Positions 33,427 through 40,692 of a stretch of 47,693 nucleotides of DNA are shown here, piece after piece. The first letter of the stretch is position 1. Each line of letters opens with the position of its first letter. A model generated the notes under the pieces. The model ran no database searches and had not been told where the DNA came from. It saw only the letters and a program-made list of their open reading frames with translations. The DNA lies in NCBI GenBank assembly GCA_963653535.1, contig CAVJWU010000006.1, positions 1-47,693 of the forward strand. Direction: 5' to 3'. Source of the DNA: UBA3210 sp963653535. GTDB lineage: Bacteria > Bacillota_I > Bacilli_A > RFN20 > CAG-449. The translations under genes were made by a program, and so were the position numbers.

Positions 33427-34719
33427 TTAATATAAATTTTTTCTTATAACTGTTTGATATTTATCTGGTCCCACACTGAACATGATGACTGGAACTCCAA
33501 CAACTTCTTCCATTGTTTCAATATATTTTTTTGCGTTTTCTGGAAGTTCATCAAAACTCTTAACATGAGTGATATCTTCTTCCCAACCTGGAAGTTCAAT
33601 AAAGTGAGGTGTACATCTTGCAAAGTCTTCAAGTCTTGCACAAGGTGCGACAACTTTCTTACCATCTAAAAGATAATAATCACAAATCTTTACTGTTTTT
33701 AAGCCTGAAAGAATATCAAGTAACATGAGTGATAAACCAGTTAAGCCATTTACTTGTGCAGAATATCTGTTGATGACCCCGTCAAACCAACCAATTCTTC
33801 TAGGACGTTTTGTAGTTGCCCCGTATTCTCCTGCACGATCACGAATATCTTGTGCTAAAACTAAATCATCATTCATTTCAGTTGGGAATGGTCCTTCACC
33901 AACTCTAGTTGTATAAGCCTTAGTAACACCAACTACTTCATCAATTTTAGTTGGGCCTAAGCCAGAGCCTGTACAAGCGCCCGCGGAAGAAGCATTTGAA
34001 GAAGTGACATAAGGATAAGTACCATAATCAATATCGAGTAATGTTCCTTGTGCTCCTTCAAATAAAATTTTCTTTCCTTTATTATATTCTTCATTTAATA
34101 AAGTGATTGTATCACAAACCATTGGTCTAATTTCATCTGCGATTTTTTGATATTCTTCGTATGATGATTCAAAATCAACTAGTGGTGCATTAAATGCTTT
34201 TAATTGTTCATTTTTTAACATGACACTTTGACGATAAACTTCTTTAAAGTCAGGGCCGACAAAGTCACACATTCTAATACCGTCACGAGCTACTTTATCA
34301 GTATAGCAAGGTCCAATACCTTTTTTAGTTGTACCGATTTTTCTTGCGCCTAATCTTTCTTCGTTTAAACCATCTAATTCTTTATGGTAATCAAATAAGA
34401 CATTCGCACGATCAGAAATATAAAGGTTATTACATTTAAAACCTCTAGATTTAATTTCTTTTAATTCTTCAAGTAAGCTTTTTGGATTAATAACACATCC
34501 ATTACCTAAAATATTAATAATTTCATCTTTAAAGATACCTGATGGTACTAAATGTAATTTATAAGTATTTCCATCGAAAACAATAGTATGACCAGCGTTA
34601 TCTCCCCCAGTAGAACGTACTACAACATCAGATAATTCACCTAAATAGTTAGTGATTTTGCCCTTTCCTTCATCGCCCCAACAAGCGCCGACAACAATAA
34701 TTGATTTTCCTTTTCCCAT
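33427..34719 (-). CDS. purA: Adenylosuccinate synthetase
   Basis: Makes adenylosuccinate from IMP, aspartate and GTP. The P-loop-like GACWGDEGKGK covers residues 11-21, with GNGCVINP, IGTTKKGIGPCYTDK and LFEGAQGTLLDIDYGTYPYV further on. It has 430 residues and no truncation. It follows purB by 4 bases, putting the two IMP-to-AMP steps under one promoter. Confidence 0.97.
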   Translation of the reverse strand: MGKGKSIIVVGACWGDEGKGKITNYLGELSDVVVRSTGGDNAGHTIVFDGNTYKLHLVPSGIFKDEIINILGNGCVINPKSLLEELKEIKSRGFKCNNLYISDRANVLFDYHKELDGLNEERLGARKIGTTKKGIGPCYTDKVARDGIRMCDFVGPDFKEVYRQSVMLKNEQLKAFNAPLVDFESSYEEYQKIADEIRPMVCDTITLLNEEYNKGKKILFEGAQGTLLDIDYGTYPYVTSSNASSAGACTGSGLGPTKIDEVVGVTKAYTTRVGEGPFPTEMNDDLVLAQDIRDRAGEYGATTKRPRRIGWFDGVINRYSAQVNGLTGLSLMLLDILSGLKTVKICDYYLLDGKKVVAPCARLEDFARCTPHFIELPGWEEDITHVKSFDELPENAKKYIETMEEVVGVPVIMFSVGPDKYQTVIRKNLY

Positions 34720-34723
34720 ATGT

Positions 34724-36010
34724 TTACTCCTTTATTCCAACACTTTTATATATATCATCTACATGTTTCATATATCTTTGTAGATTGAATATCTCTTTTA
34801 TTTCATCTTCATTTAACCAAGATGTCGTTTCTAATAATTCTCTAAATTGAACCTTTTCATTTAACGCTTTAAATGTTAAAGGTTGAATTTTATCATATGC
34901 TTCTTCTCTTGACCAACCTTTAGAAACTAATTTATTTAAGACTGAACCAGAGAAAATAACTCCATAAGTAAGATAAATATCTTCGATCATTTTATCTTCA
35001 AATACGACTAGATTTTCAATGATTTTTGTAAATCTATTAAGCATATAATCAAGTAAAGTAGTTGAATCTGCCATAATAATTCTTTCCGCGGAAGAATGAG
35101 AAATATCTCTTTCATGCCATAAGATATTATTATCCAAAGCCGTATTTACATAAGCTTTAATAACACGTGCGCAACCGCAGATATTTTCGCTACCAATTGG
35201 ATTACGCTTATGAGGCATTGCCGAACTTCCTTTTTGTCCTTTAGAAAAACCTTCTTCAACTTCATGAACTTCTTGACGAGATAAATTTCTTATTTCGGTA
35301 GCCATCTTCTCAAGTAAAGAAGCGATTAAGGCAAGTACTTCAATATAATAAGCATGACGATCACGAGAAAGAACTTGAGTAGAAATCTTCGCACGAGATA
35401 AGCCTAGTTCATCCGCGACCATTTGTTCAATTTCAATTGAAGTAGTAATATAATTACCAACTGCACCAGATAATTTACAAGCTTCTACATCAAAACGTGC
35501 TTCTTTAAAACGTGCCATATCTCTTTTTAATTCATCATACCATAAGGCATATTTTAGCCCAAAAGAAGTAATTTCGGCATGCATTCCATGTGTTCTACCC
35601 ATAATAGGTACGTTTTTATAAAGTAACGCTTTCGCTTTTAAAGTATCTAATAACTTATTTAAATCTTCTTCAAGAATATCATTTGCTTCTTTAAATAATA
35701 ATCCATTTGCCGTATCAACTACATCAGTAGAAGTAAGGCCGTAATGTACCCATTTCTTTTCTTCGCCAAGAGATTCAGAAACAGTTCTAGTAAAAGCAAT
35801 AACATCGTGTTTAGTAATTGCTTCTAGTTCTAAAATACGATCAATATCAATACTAGCATTATCTCTAATTTTGATATAGTCACTTTCAGGAACTACGCCG
35901 ACTTTACTAAAAGCATGAGTAGAAGCGATTTCGACCTTTAAAAAGGCATTGAACTTATTTTCATCAGTCCAAACTTTTTTCATTTTAGCTAAAGAATATC
36001 TTTCAATCAT
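34724..36010 (-). CDS. purB: Adenylosuccinate lyase
   Basis: Cleaves adenylosuccinate to AMP and SAICAR to AICAR. The superfamily signature GSSAMPHKRNP is at about residue 262, with HYGLTSTDVVDTA and GRTHGMHAE earlier. It has 428 residues. AGGTGATATA precedes the ATG. No good promoter is seen within the first 55 bases upstream, where a strong hairpin stands (36068-36121), so attenuation is possible. It heads purB-purA-flavoprotein. Confidence 0.96.
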   Translation of the reverse strand: MIERYSLAKMKKVWTDENKFNAFLKVEIASTHAFSKVGVVPESDYIKIRDNASIDIDRILELEAITKHDVIAFTRTVSESLGEEKKWVHYGLTSTDVVDTANGLLFKEANDILEEDLNKLLDTLKAKALLYKNVPIMGRTHGMHAEITSFGLKYALWYDELKRDMARFKEARFDVEACKLSGAVGNYITTSIEIEQMVADELGLSRAKISTQVLSRDRHAYYIEVLALIASLLEKMATEIRNLSRQEVHEVEEGFSKGQKGSSAMPHKRNPIGSENICGCARVIKAYVNTALDNNILWHERDISHSSAERIIMADSTTLLDYMLNRFTKIIENLVVFEDKMIEDIYLTYGVIFSGSVLNKLVSKGWSREEAYDKIQPLTFKALNEKVQFRELLETTSWLNEDEIKEIFNLQRYMKHVDDIYKSVGIKE

Positions 36011-36067
36011 TATATCACCTAACTTTATTTTACTAATTTGGGCAATAAAATTAAATACAAAATAAAA

Positions 36068-36121
36068 TAGACTTAGTTACATTAAATGCACTCTATCTAA
36101 GAGAACGTAAACTAAGTCTAT
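36068..36121 (-). terminator. Strong hairpin before purB
   Basis: Arms ATAGACTTAGTT (36068-36079) and AACTAAGTCTAT (36110-36121), an inner CTCT/AGAG, and T-rich sequence on the minus strand. It ends the short leader transcript at 36060-36231 or attenuates purB. Confidence 0.75.
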
Positions 36122-36215
36122 AATTCATTTTATAATTATTTATTTTAAGTATAGTAAAGCCACCGTTAAGACTAGAATCGATATGAACGAATTCGTTTTG
36201 AAGTCTTGAAACCAT
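36093..36215 (-). other. Candidate 40-codon leader ORF upstream of purB
   Basis: An ATG at 36215, preceded by GGGGGTGAGG, opens a 40-codon frame starting MVSRLQNEF and ending inside the hairpin at 36068-36121. The product is polar and unrecognised; a GG at 18-19 is not backed by a good leader motif. An overlapping frame, GTG 36223 to TAA 36140, encodes a 27-residue hydrophobic peptide (core SFISILVLTVALLYLK) like small type I toxins. Which, if either, is translated is unknown. Confidence 0.3.
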
Positions 36216-36237
36216 AGCCTCACCCCCAACGAGTTAT

Positions 36238-36246
36238 ATTGTAGCA
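36238..36246 (-). promoter_or_regulatory. Extended -10 promoter of the purB-upstream leader transcript
   Basis: The minus strand reads TGCTACAAT, an extended -10, with only a weak -35. A transcript from about 36231 to 36060 would contain the micro-ORFs and end at the hairpin. Confidence 0.4.
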
Positions 36247-36297
36247 CCTATAAGAAAACAAATAAATAATTATTTTAAGAAATATCATTAGATATTT

Positions 36298-36984
36298 TTA
36301 TAAATTCCATAGATAAGTTTTGTTTTGTTTAATCGCATAGTAGCCTATTTCAGTAATAATCATGTGTTCAATAAAATCAATCCTTAAAGTAAGTGCGAGA
36401 GTATCTAGTAAGCTTGTAAACATCTTATCTTGCTTACTAGGATTTAAATTGTTTGATGGATGATTATGAAGTAAGTAAAATCTTTTCCCGCCATATTTTA
36501 AAGTATGTTTAATGACAAGAGTTTCACTTATTGAAAGAGAATCTTCACTTCCCGAAACTAATTTTTCAATCCCTAAGATTTGATTAGATTGATTCATAAT
36601 AACTAAATATAGAACTTCTTGTGAACAATCAATAATCTTGTTAAATATCATGTTTGCTACATCGTACTCAGTATACTTTTTTAAAGAAAAAGAAGTCTCT
36701 TCTAAGCTTCTCTTATACAAATAAAACGAAGCTGCCATTTTGACAGCTTTCGCTTTTGATATACCCTTTATGCACATAAGGTCATTAATTCCTGCATTTA
36801 TTACTCCGTTAATCCCATTAAACTTCGCGAGTAATTCATAAGCAATATCTAACGCTGATTTATCTTTGCACCCACTGGAGATGATGAGTGCGAGTAATTC
36901 AGCATTAGATAAAGAACTAAGTCCATAGAGATAGGCTTTTTCTCTAGGACGATCTAAAGAAGGAATATCTTTTATTTTAGTCAT
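36298..36984 (-). CDS. radC: RadC family protein
   Basis: JAB1/MPN-type metalloprotein of uncertain function, associated with DNA repair or recombination and with competence regulons in some Firmicutes. An N-terminal helix-hairpin-helix region (LSNAELLALIISSG to CIKGISKAKAVKMAA) precedes the metalloprotease-like domain with HNHPS at 173-177 and a later D. The usual Gly after the Ser is Asn here (HNHPSNNLNPSKQD). A longer frame reaches 37062, but ATG 36984 is used: it lies four bases past the stop of the small peptide gene, within which the longer frame would start. Confidence 0.9.
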   Translation of the reverse strand: MTKIKDIPSLDRPREKAYLYGLSSLSNAELLALIISSGCKDKSALDIAYELLAKFNGINGVINAGINDLMCIKGISKAKAVKMAASFYLYKRSLEETSFSLKKYTEYDVANMIFNKIIDCSQEVLYLVIMNQSNQILGIEKLVSGSEDSLSISETLVIKHTLKYGGKRFYLLHNHPSNNLNPSKQDKMFTSLLDTLALTLRIDFIEHMIITEIGYYAIKQNKTYLWNL

Positions 36985-36988
36985 ATTT

Positions 36989-37165
36989 CTAACCCCAAGA
37001 GAATTTCCATCCACCCGGTAAAGTAGTACTACCCTTATTAGACATAAATAATCGATAAACAATTACTGCGACAATCGCGGTAACAAGTACTGCCATAACC
37101 GCGGTTAAGGTAATTGCTTCGCCACCAATAATACGTGACATTTCTTCATCATTTAAAATCCTCAT
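36989..37165 (-). CDS. Bacteriocin-like double-glycine leader peptide
   Basis: A 58-residue ORF with a perfect AGGAGG seven bases before its ATG. The first 15 residues, MRILNDEEMSRIIGG, have the form of a double-glycine leader cut by C39-type peptidase ABC exporters (acidic, L/M and I at the expected places, ending GG). The 43-residue remainder begins EAITLTAV, is one hydrophobic helix to about residue 40, and ends TLPGGWKFSWG. radC starts four bases after its stop. No exporter, immunity gene or regulator is in the window. It could be a bacteriocin, a signalling peptide or a small membrane protein. Confidence 0.75.
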   Translation of the reverse strand: MRILNDEEMSRIIGGEAITLTAVMAVLVTAIVAVIVYRLFMSNKGSTTLPGGWKFSWG

Positions 37166-37181
37166 ATTATTTCCTCCTCTA

Positions 37182-37210
37182 CTTATATCTTTTGAGGATT
37201 TAAATGAAAA
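37182..37210 (-). promoter_or_regulatory. Promoter of the peptide-radC unit
   Basis: TTTTCA (37205-37210), 17 bases, TATAAG (37182-37187) on the minus strand. Its -35 lies inside a perfect inverted repeat. Confidence 0.5.
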
Positions 37211-37215
37211 ATCCT
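37195..37215. promoter_or_regulatory. Inverted-repeat candidate operator
   Basis: AGGATTT (37195-37201) and AAATCCT (37209-37215) are perfect 7-base arms around a 7-base centre, covering the -35 of the promoter. This is what a repressor or activator site would look like. Confidence 0.5.
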
Positions 37216-37242
37216 AAAAAAAAATTAATTTTTTAAAAAAAA

Positions 37243-37268
37243 TAAAAAATCGAGGAAGTTATCCTCGA
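37243..37268 (-). terminator. Terminator of the tyrS-DMT unit
   Basis: Stem TCGAGGA / TCCTCGA with a 5-base loop and T6 on the minus strand, just past the DMT transporter stop. Confidence 0.88.
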
Positions 37269-37272
37269 AATT

Positions 37273-38169
37273 TTATAAGCTAAAGATAATAACTAAGACT
37301 ATTCCACTTGTAAGTAAGAATAAGCCAAAGATAGATTTTTTATCAAACTTCTCTTTTAAGAAAATAAATGAAATAAACATCGTCAAAAGGATTGATAATT
37401 TACCGATTGAATTAACTACAATTGGTGAAGATCCTTCAATATTTAATGCCGCGTATTCACTTAGCCAAGCTCCACCAGTCGCAAGGCCAGAAAGAATTAA
37501 AAATAGCCAAGATTTAAAACTAATTTCTTTTGTTCCTCTATAATCTTTTCTTACTAAGACAATTGCTCCTGAGAAGATAAAGACGACGATTGTTCTAAAT
37601 AAAGTACCTAAATTACTAGGGATTCCTTGTAAACCAATCTTAACAAATAAAGATACTAAAGAAGCAAAGACAGATGAAAGAATCGCGAATACTAACCATA
37701 AAGAAGATTTAGTCTCAGTATCTTCTTTTTTTGAAATCATAAATAATGTACCTAAGAACATTAATGCCATGGAAACAATTAACATTGAAATAGTTAATGG
37801 ATTACCAGAATTAGTCGTATCATCAAAGAAGAAGATAATAAATAAAATACTAGTTAAAATAAAACTCGATTTATCAATAGGTGCAACTTTATTGACATTG
37901 CCTAATTTCAAAGCTCGATAATAACATAACCAAGATGCACCGGTAGCAAGACCAGAAAGGACTAAAAACAAATAATTATTAAAAGTTAAAGTATTTATTT
38001 TAGTTAAATCATTAGTGATAAAACAAAGAATCAATGAACAAATAATAACAATAAACGTTCTAAAAAATGTCGCAAAATTAGAGTTAACATTCTTGATACC
38101 AATTTTTGCAAGAATTGTTGTCATCGATGTAAAGAATGCCGCGAGTAAACTCAAAATAATATAAACCAT
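37273..38169 (-). CDS. DMT-superfamily (EamA) transporter
   Basis: A 298-residue membrane protein with about ten helices and two internal EamA repeats. The repeats are visible because FLVLSGLATGASWLCYYRAL (residue 72 on) recurs as FLILSGLATGGAWLSEYAAL (residue 222 on). The substrate is unknown; metabolite or amino-acid export is common in the family. It follows tyrS by 47 bases and shares its terminator, so it may be read from the tyrosine T-box. Confidence 0.9.
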   Translation of the reverse strand: MVYIILSLLAAFFTSMTTILAKIGIKNVNSNFATFFRTFIVIICSLILCFITNDLTKINTLTFNNYLFLVLSGLATGASWLCYYRALKLGNVNKVAPIDKSSFILTSILFIIFFFDDTTNSGNPLTISMLIVSMALMFLGTLFMISKKEDTETKSSLWLVFAILSSVFASLVSLFVKIGLQGIPSNLGTLFRTIVVFIFSGAIVLVRKDYRGTKEISFKSWLFLILSGLATGGAWLSEYAALNIEGSSPIVVNSIGKLSILLTMFISFIFLKEKFDKKSIFGLFLLTSGIVLVIIFSL

Positions 38170-38216
38170 AATTCATCGCCTAAATTAAGTTAAAAATAGC
38201 TTTTCACTTCCTTAAA

Positions 38217-39419
38217 TTATAAACCTACTTTAACAAAGTTCTTCTTACCTTTTTTAATAATTAAGCCTTCTAATAATTCTTCTTTAGTAATCATTAATTT
38301 AACATCAGTTACTTTAGTATCATTAATGCTTACGCCGCCTTGTTCAACGCTTCTTCTAGCTTCTGACTTAGATGGTAATAATTTAGAAGCAACTAATAAA
38401 GTTAAGATATCAACTTTATCATCAACTAAAATAGATGCGTCAATCTTAGTTAAAGGTAAATCTTTATTTTCTCCGTTTTTAAAGAGAGATTCAGCTTGAG
38501 CAAGAGCTTCTTTATAAGCTTCTTCACCATGAATAAAAGTAATTACTTCACGTGCAAGAGCTTTATGAGCTTCTCTTAATTCAGGGTGAGCGATATTCTT
38601 CTTTTCTAATTCTTCAATCTCTTCTTTTGATAAGAAAGTTAAGAATTTTAAATAATCAATAACTTTACTATCTTCAGAATTAATAAAGAATTGATACATT
38701 TCAAATGGTGTAGTTTTATTTCGATCTAACCAGATAGCTTTACCATTTGTTTTACCAAATTTAGTGCCATCAGATTTAGTTAATAAAGGCATAGTAAAAC
38801 CATATGCAGTTTTACCTTCTTTCTTTCTAATTAAATCAATACCCGCGGTAATATTACCCCATTGGTCTTGACCAGCAACTTGGAAAGTAACTCCTCTAGT
38901 TTTATATAAATGCCAGAAGTCTAATGCTTGTAAAGTCATATAAGAAAATTCAGTAAAGGTAATACCAGAATCTAATCTTCTTTTAACAATATCTTTATTA
39001 ATCATATAATTGACATTGAAATATTTACCAAAGTCTCTTAAATAATCAATTAAATTTAATTTACCTAACCAATCGTAGTTATTAACAACTTCAAATCCAA
39101 ATAATTTTGTTGCTTGTTCTTTTAAACAATTGAAGTTATGTTCAACTTGTTCGTGGGTGATCATTGGTCTTTCAGCATCTGGCTTAGGATCACCAATTAA
39201 TCCTGTTCCACCTCCAACTAATAAAATTGGATGATGGCCTGCATCTTTTAATCTCTTTGAAATTAAAAAGCTTGAAAAGTGACCGATATGTAATGAATCA
39301 CCTGTTGGATCAGTACCAATATAGAAAGTTACTTCTCCATTATTAATTAGATCTTTAATCGCAGGATCGGATACATCTTTAATTAATCCTCTCCATTCTA
39401 ATTCTTCATAAATTCCCAT
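38217..39419 (-). CDS. tyrS: Tyrosyl-tRNA synthetase
   Basis: Class I synthetase charging tRNA-Tyr. HIGH is at residues 44-47 and the KMSKS equivalent is KFGKT. The C-terminal S4-like RNA-binding domain (SEARRSVEQGGVSIND) is intact. At 400 residues it is standard. AAGGAG precedes the ATG. A tyrosine T-box controls it, so expression should rise with uncharged tRNA-Tyr. Confidence 0.97.
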   Translation of the reverse strand: MGIYEELEWRGLIKDVSDPAIKDLINNGEVTFYIGTDPTGDSLHIGHFSSFLISKRLKDAGHHPILLVGGGTGLIGDPKPDAERPMITHEQVEHNFNCLKEQATKLFGFEVVNNYDWLGKLNLIDYLRDFGKYFNVNYMINKDIVKRRLDSGITFTEFSYMTLQALDFWHLYKTRGVTFQVAGQDQWGNITAGIDLIRKKEGKTAYGFTMPLLTKSDGTKFGKTNGKAIWLDRNKTTPFEMYQFFINSEDSKVIDYLKFLTFLSKEEIEELEKKNIAHPELREAHKALAREVITFIHGEEAYKEALAQAESLFKNGENKDLPLTKIDASILVDDKVDILTLLVASKLLPSKSEARRSVEQGGVSINDTKVTDVKLMITKEELLEGLIIKKGKKNFVKVGL

Positions 39420-39435
39420 AAATTCTCCTTCTGGA

Positions 39436-39680
39436 CATAAAAAAAGTCCTTCTTAAGGACGACTTAATCGTGTTACCACCTTAATTCATAAATGGTTCAC
39501 ACCATTTACCTTAATGAGTTCATGACTCGATACTATAACGTGTATGACTCGGCTTACTCTACTTCCTTCAAGCAGCAGCTCCTAGATGTATTCATTCTTA
39601 AGTTCTAATTGTTTTTCATCAACCAACAACTTTCTAGATAGTTCACTTAAAAATTACTTCTTCTATTCATCGCTTTATGA
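39436..39680 (-). promoter_or_regulatory. Tyrosine T-box leader of tyrS
   Basis: The T-box AAGGTGGTAACACG (39469-39482) exposes UGGU, fitting the discriminator A of tRNA-Tyr. A candidate specifier UAC (39588-39590) sits in GAAUACAUC, and the 5' domain carries an AGUA motif. Antiterminator and terminator alternatives overlap. It fills the 301-base gap upstream of tyrS. Confidence 0.9.
39445..39464 (-). terminator. T-box terminator hairpin
   Basis: AGTCCTT (39445-39451) pairs with AAGGAC-G-ACT (39455-39464) with a bulged base, followed by T7 on the minus strand before the tyrS start. Confidence 0.85.
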
Positions 39681-39684
39681 AGAA

Positions 39685-39713
39685 ATTATAAAAAAATAGT
39701 AAGTCATTGTCAA
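39685..39713 (-). promoter_or_regulatory. Consensus promoter of the tyrS T-box operon
   Basis: TTGACA (39708-39713), 17 bases, TATAAT (39685-39690): a perfect match on the minus strand. The -35 is part of the loop and stem of the upstream gene's terminator. Confidence 0.9.
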
Positions 39714-39720
39714 CGACTTA
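39691..39720 (-). terminator. Terminator of the amylase-hydrolase operon, overlapping the tyrS promoter
   Basis: AAGTCGTT / AATGACTT can pair (8 bp with one GU, loop GAC) right after the hydrolase stop, followed by ACTATTTTTTT. The T-run forms the spacer of the tyrS promoter. Confidence 0.6.
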
Positions 39721-40683
39721 CTATTCACTTTTTAAGCACTTGTTAATAAAATTAAATGTAGTAGATTTATAAAGTTTTTCATGTTCAAAAGTAGTATATA
39801 AATGCTTACTAAATGGGAAGTTATACAAGTAACTTTCACTGACGCAGGCATTCTTATTTTTAATGGAGAACTTATTATCAACAATTCGATCACCGGAAGA
39901 ATAAATAAAACATACTGGGATAGAAGTTTTCTTTAATTCTTCTAAAGTATTATTTTTCTTCATATTGACATTGAAATTACCGATTACCTTATTATTTAAA
40001 CTCCACAAAGTCAATTTTCTAATCGGTAAAATGATGTGTTCTTTTTTTAATAAATAATTAAGTTCATCATAGATAGAAGTATAACTAGAATCAGCGATTA
40101 TTCCTTTTACTTGTTTAGGAAGGTTAGAAGCATTACTTAGAGCCATATAAGCCCCCATAGAAAGACCATCAAGAATAATAGAAATATCTTGTCCATAAGT
40201 TTTAATTAAATAATCAATCATCGAACGAAGATCTTTTCTTTCTTGTAAACCAAAAGTTACATGTTCACAAGGTGACATAGGATTACCCCTATTTTCCATA
40301 TAGACCATATTGAACTTTAGTTCATCGTAGATATAAGAATGTAGTCCATAATTCTTTTCAACAATTAATTCATATCCAGGAATAGAAATGATGTAATTCT
40401 TACACTTTGCTCCACCTTTCTTAAAGTAAGCTTTAATATCGTATCCATCAAAAGCAGGGATAGAGATAATATCATCAAAAGTAAATTTTTTAACGTTATC
40501 TAAAATGAAATTATTTAATTCTTCACTTTCATATTTTTCTGCATCTAAGGACTTAAATTCAAATGATACATTTTCTCTTAGGAATACTTTTCTATATAAC
40601 ATTGATGCAAGATAAAATGATCCTATGATACATAGAATGATAATAACTGCAATAATAATATATAAAACATATACTCCCGGCAT
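39721..40683 (-). CDS. Membrane-anchored alpha/beta hydrolase
   Basis: A 320-residue protein with an N-terminal membrane helix (about residues 5-30) and an alpha/beta-hydrolase domain. The nucleophile elbow is DGLSMGA, the acid is likely the D of SSGDRIVD and the histidine is in SKHLYT. The substrate is unknown. It is 9 bases after the amylase and coupled to it, with its ribosome binding site AAGGAG at the amylase stop. It resembles in plan, but not obviously in sequence, the hydrolase at 29101-30135. Confidence 0.85.
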   Translation of the reverse strand: MPGVYVLYIIIAVIIILCIIGSFYLASMLYRKVFLRENVSFEFKSLDAEKYESEELNNFILDNVKKFTFDDIISIPAFDGYDIKAYFKKGGAKCKNYIISIPGYELIVEKNYGLHSYIYDELKFNMVYMENRGNPMSPCEHVTFGLQERKDLRSMIDYLIKTYGQDISIILDGLSMGAYMALSNASNLPKQVKGIIADSSYTSIYDELNYLLKKEHIILPIRKLTLWSLNNKVIGNFNVNMKKNNTLEELKKTSIPVCFIYSSGDRIVDNKFSIKNKNACVSESYLYNFPFSKHLYTTFEHEKLYKSTTFNFINKCLKSE

Positions 40684-40692
40684 AATAACTCC

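Noticed and set aside
36985..37062. N-terminal extension of radC to 37062
   Set aside because: It overlaps the well-marked small peptide gene in another frame, while ATG 36984 begins the conserved RadC sequence.
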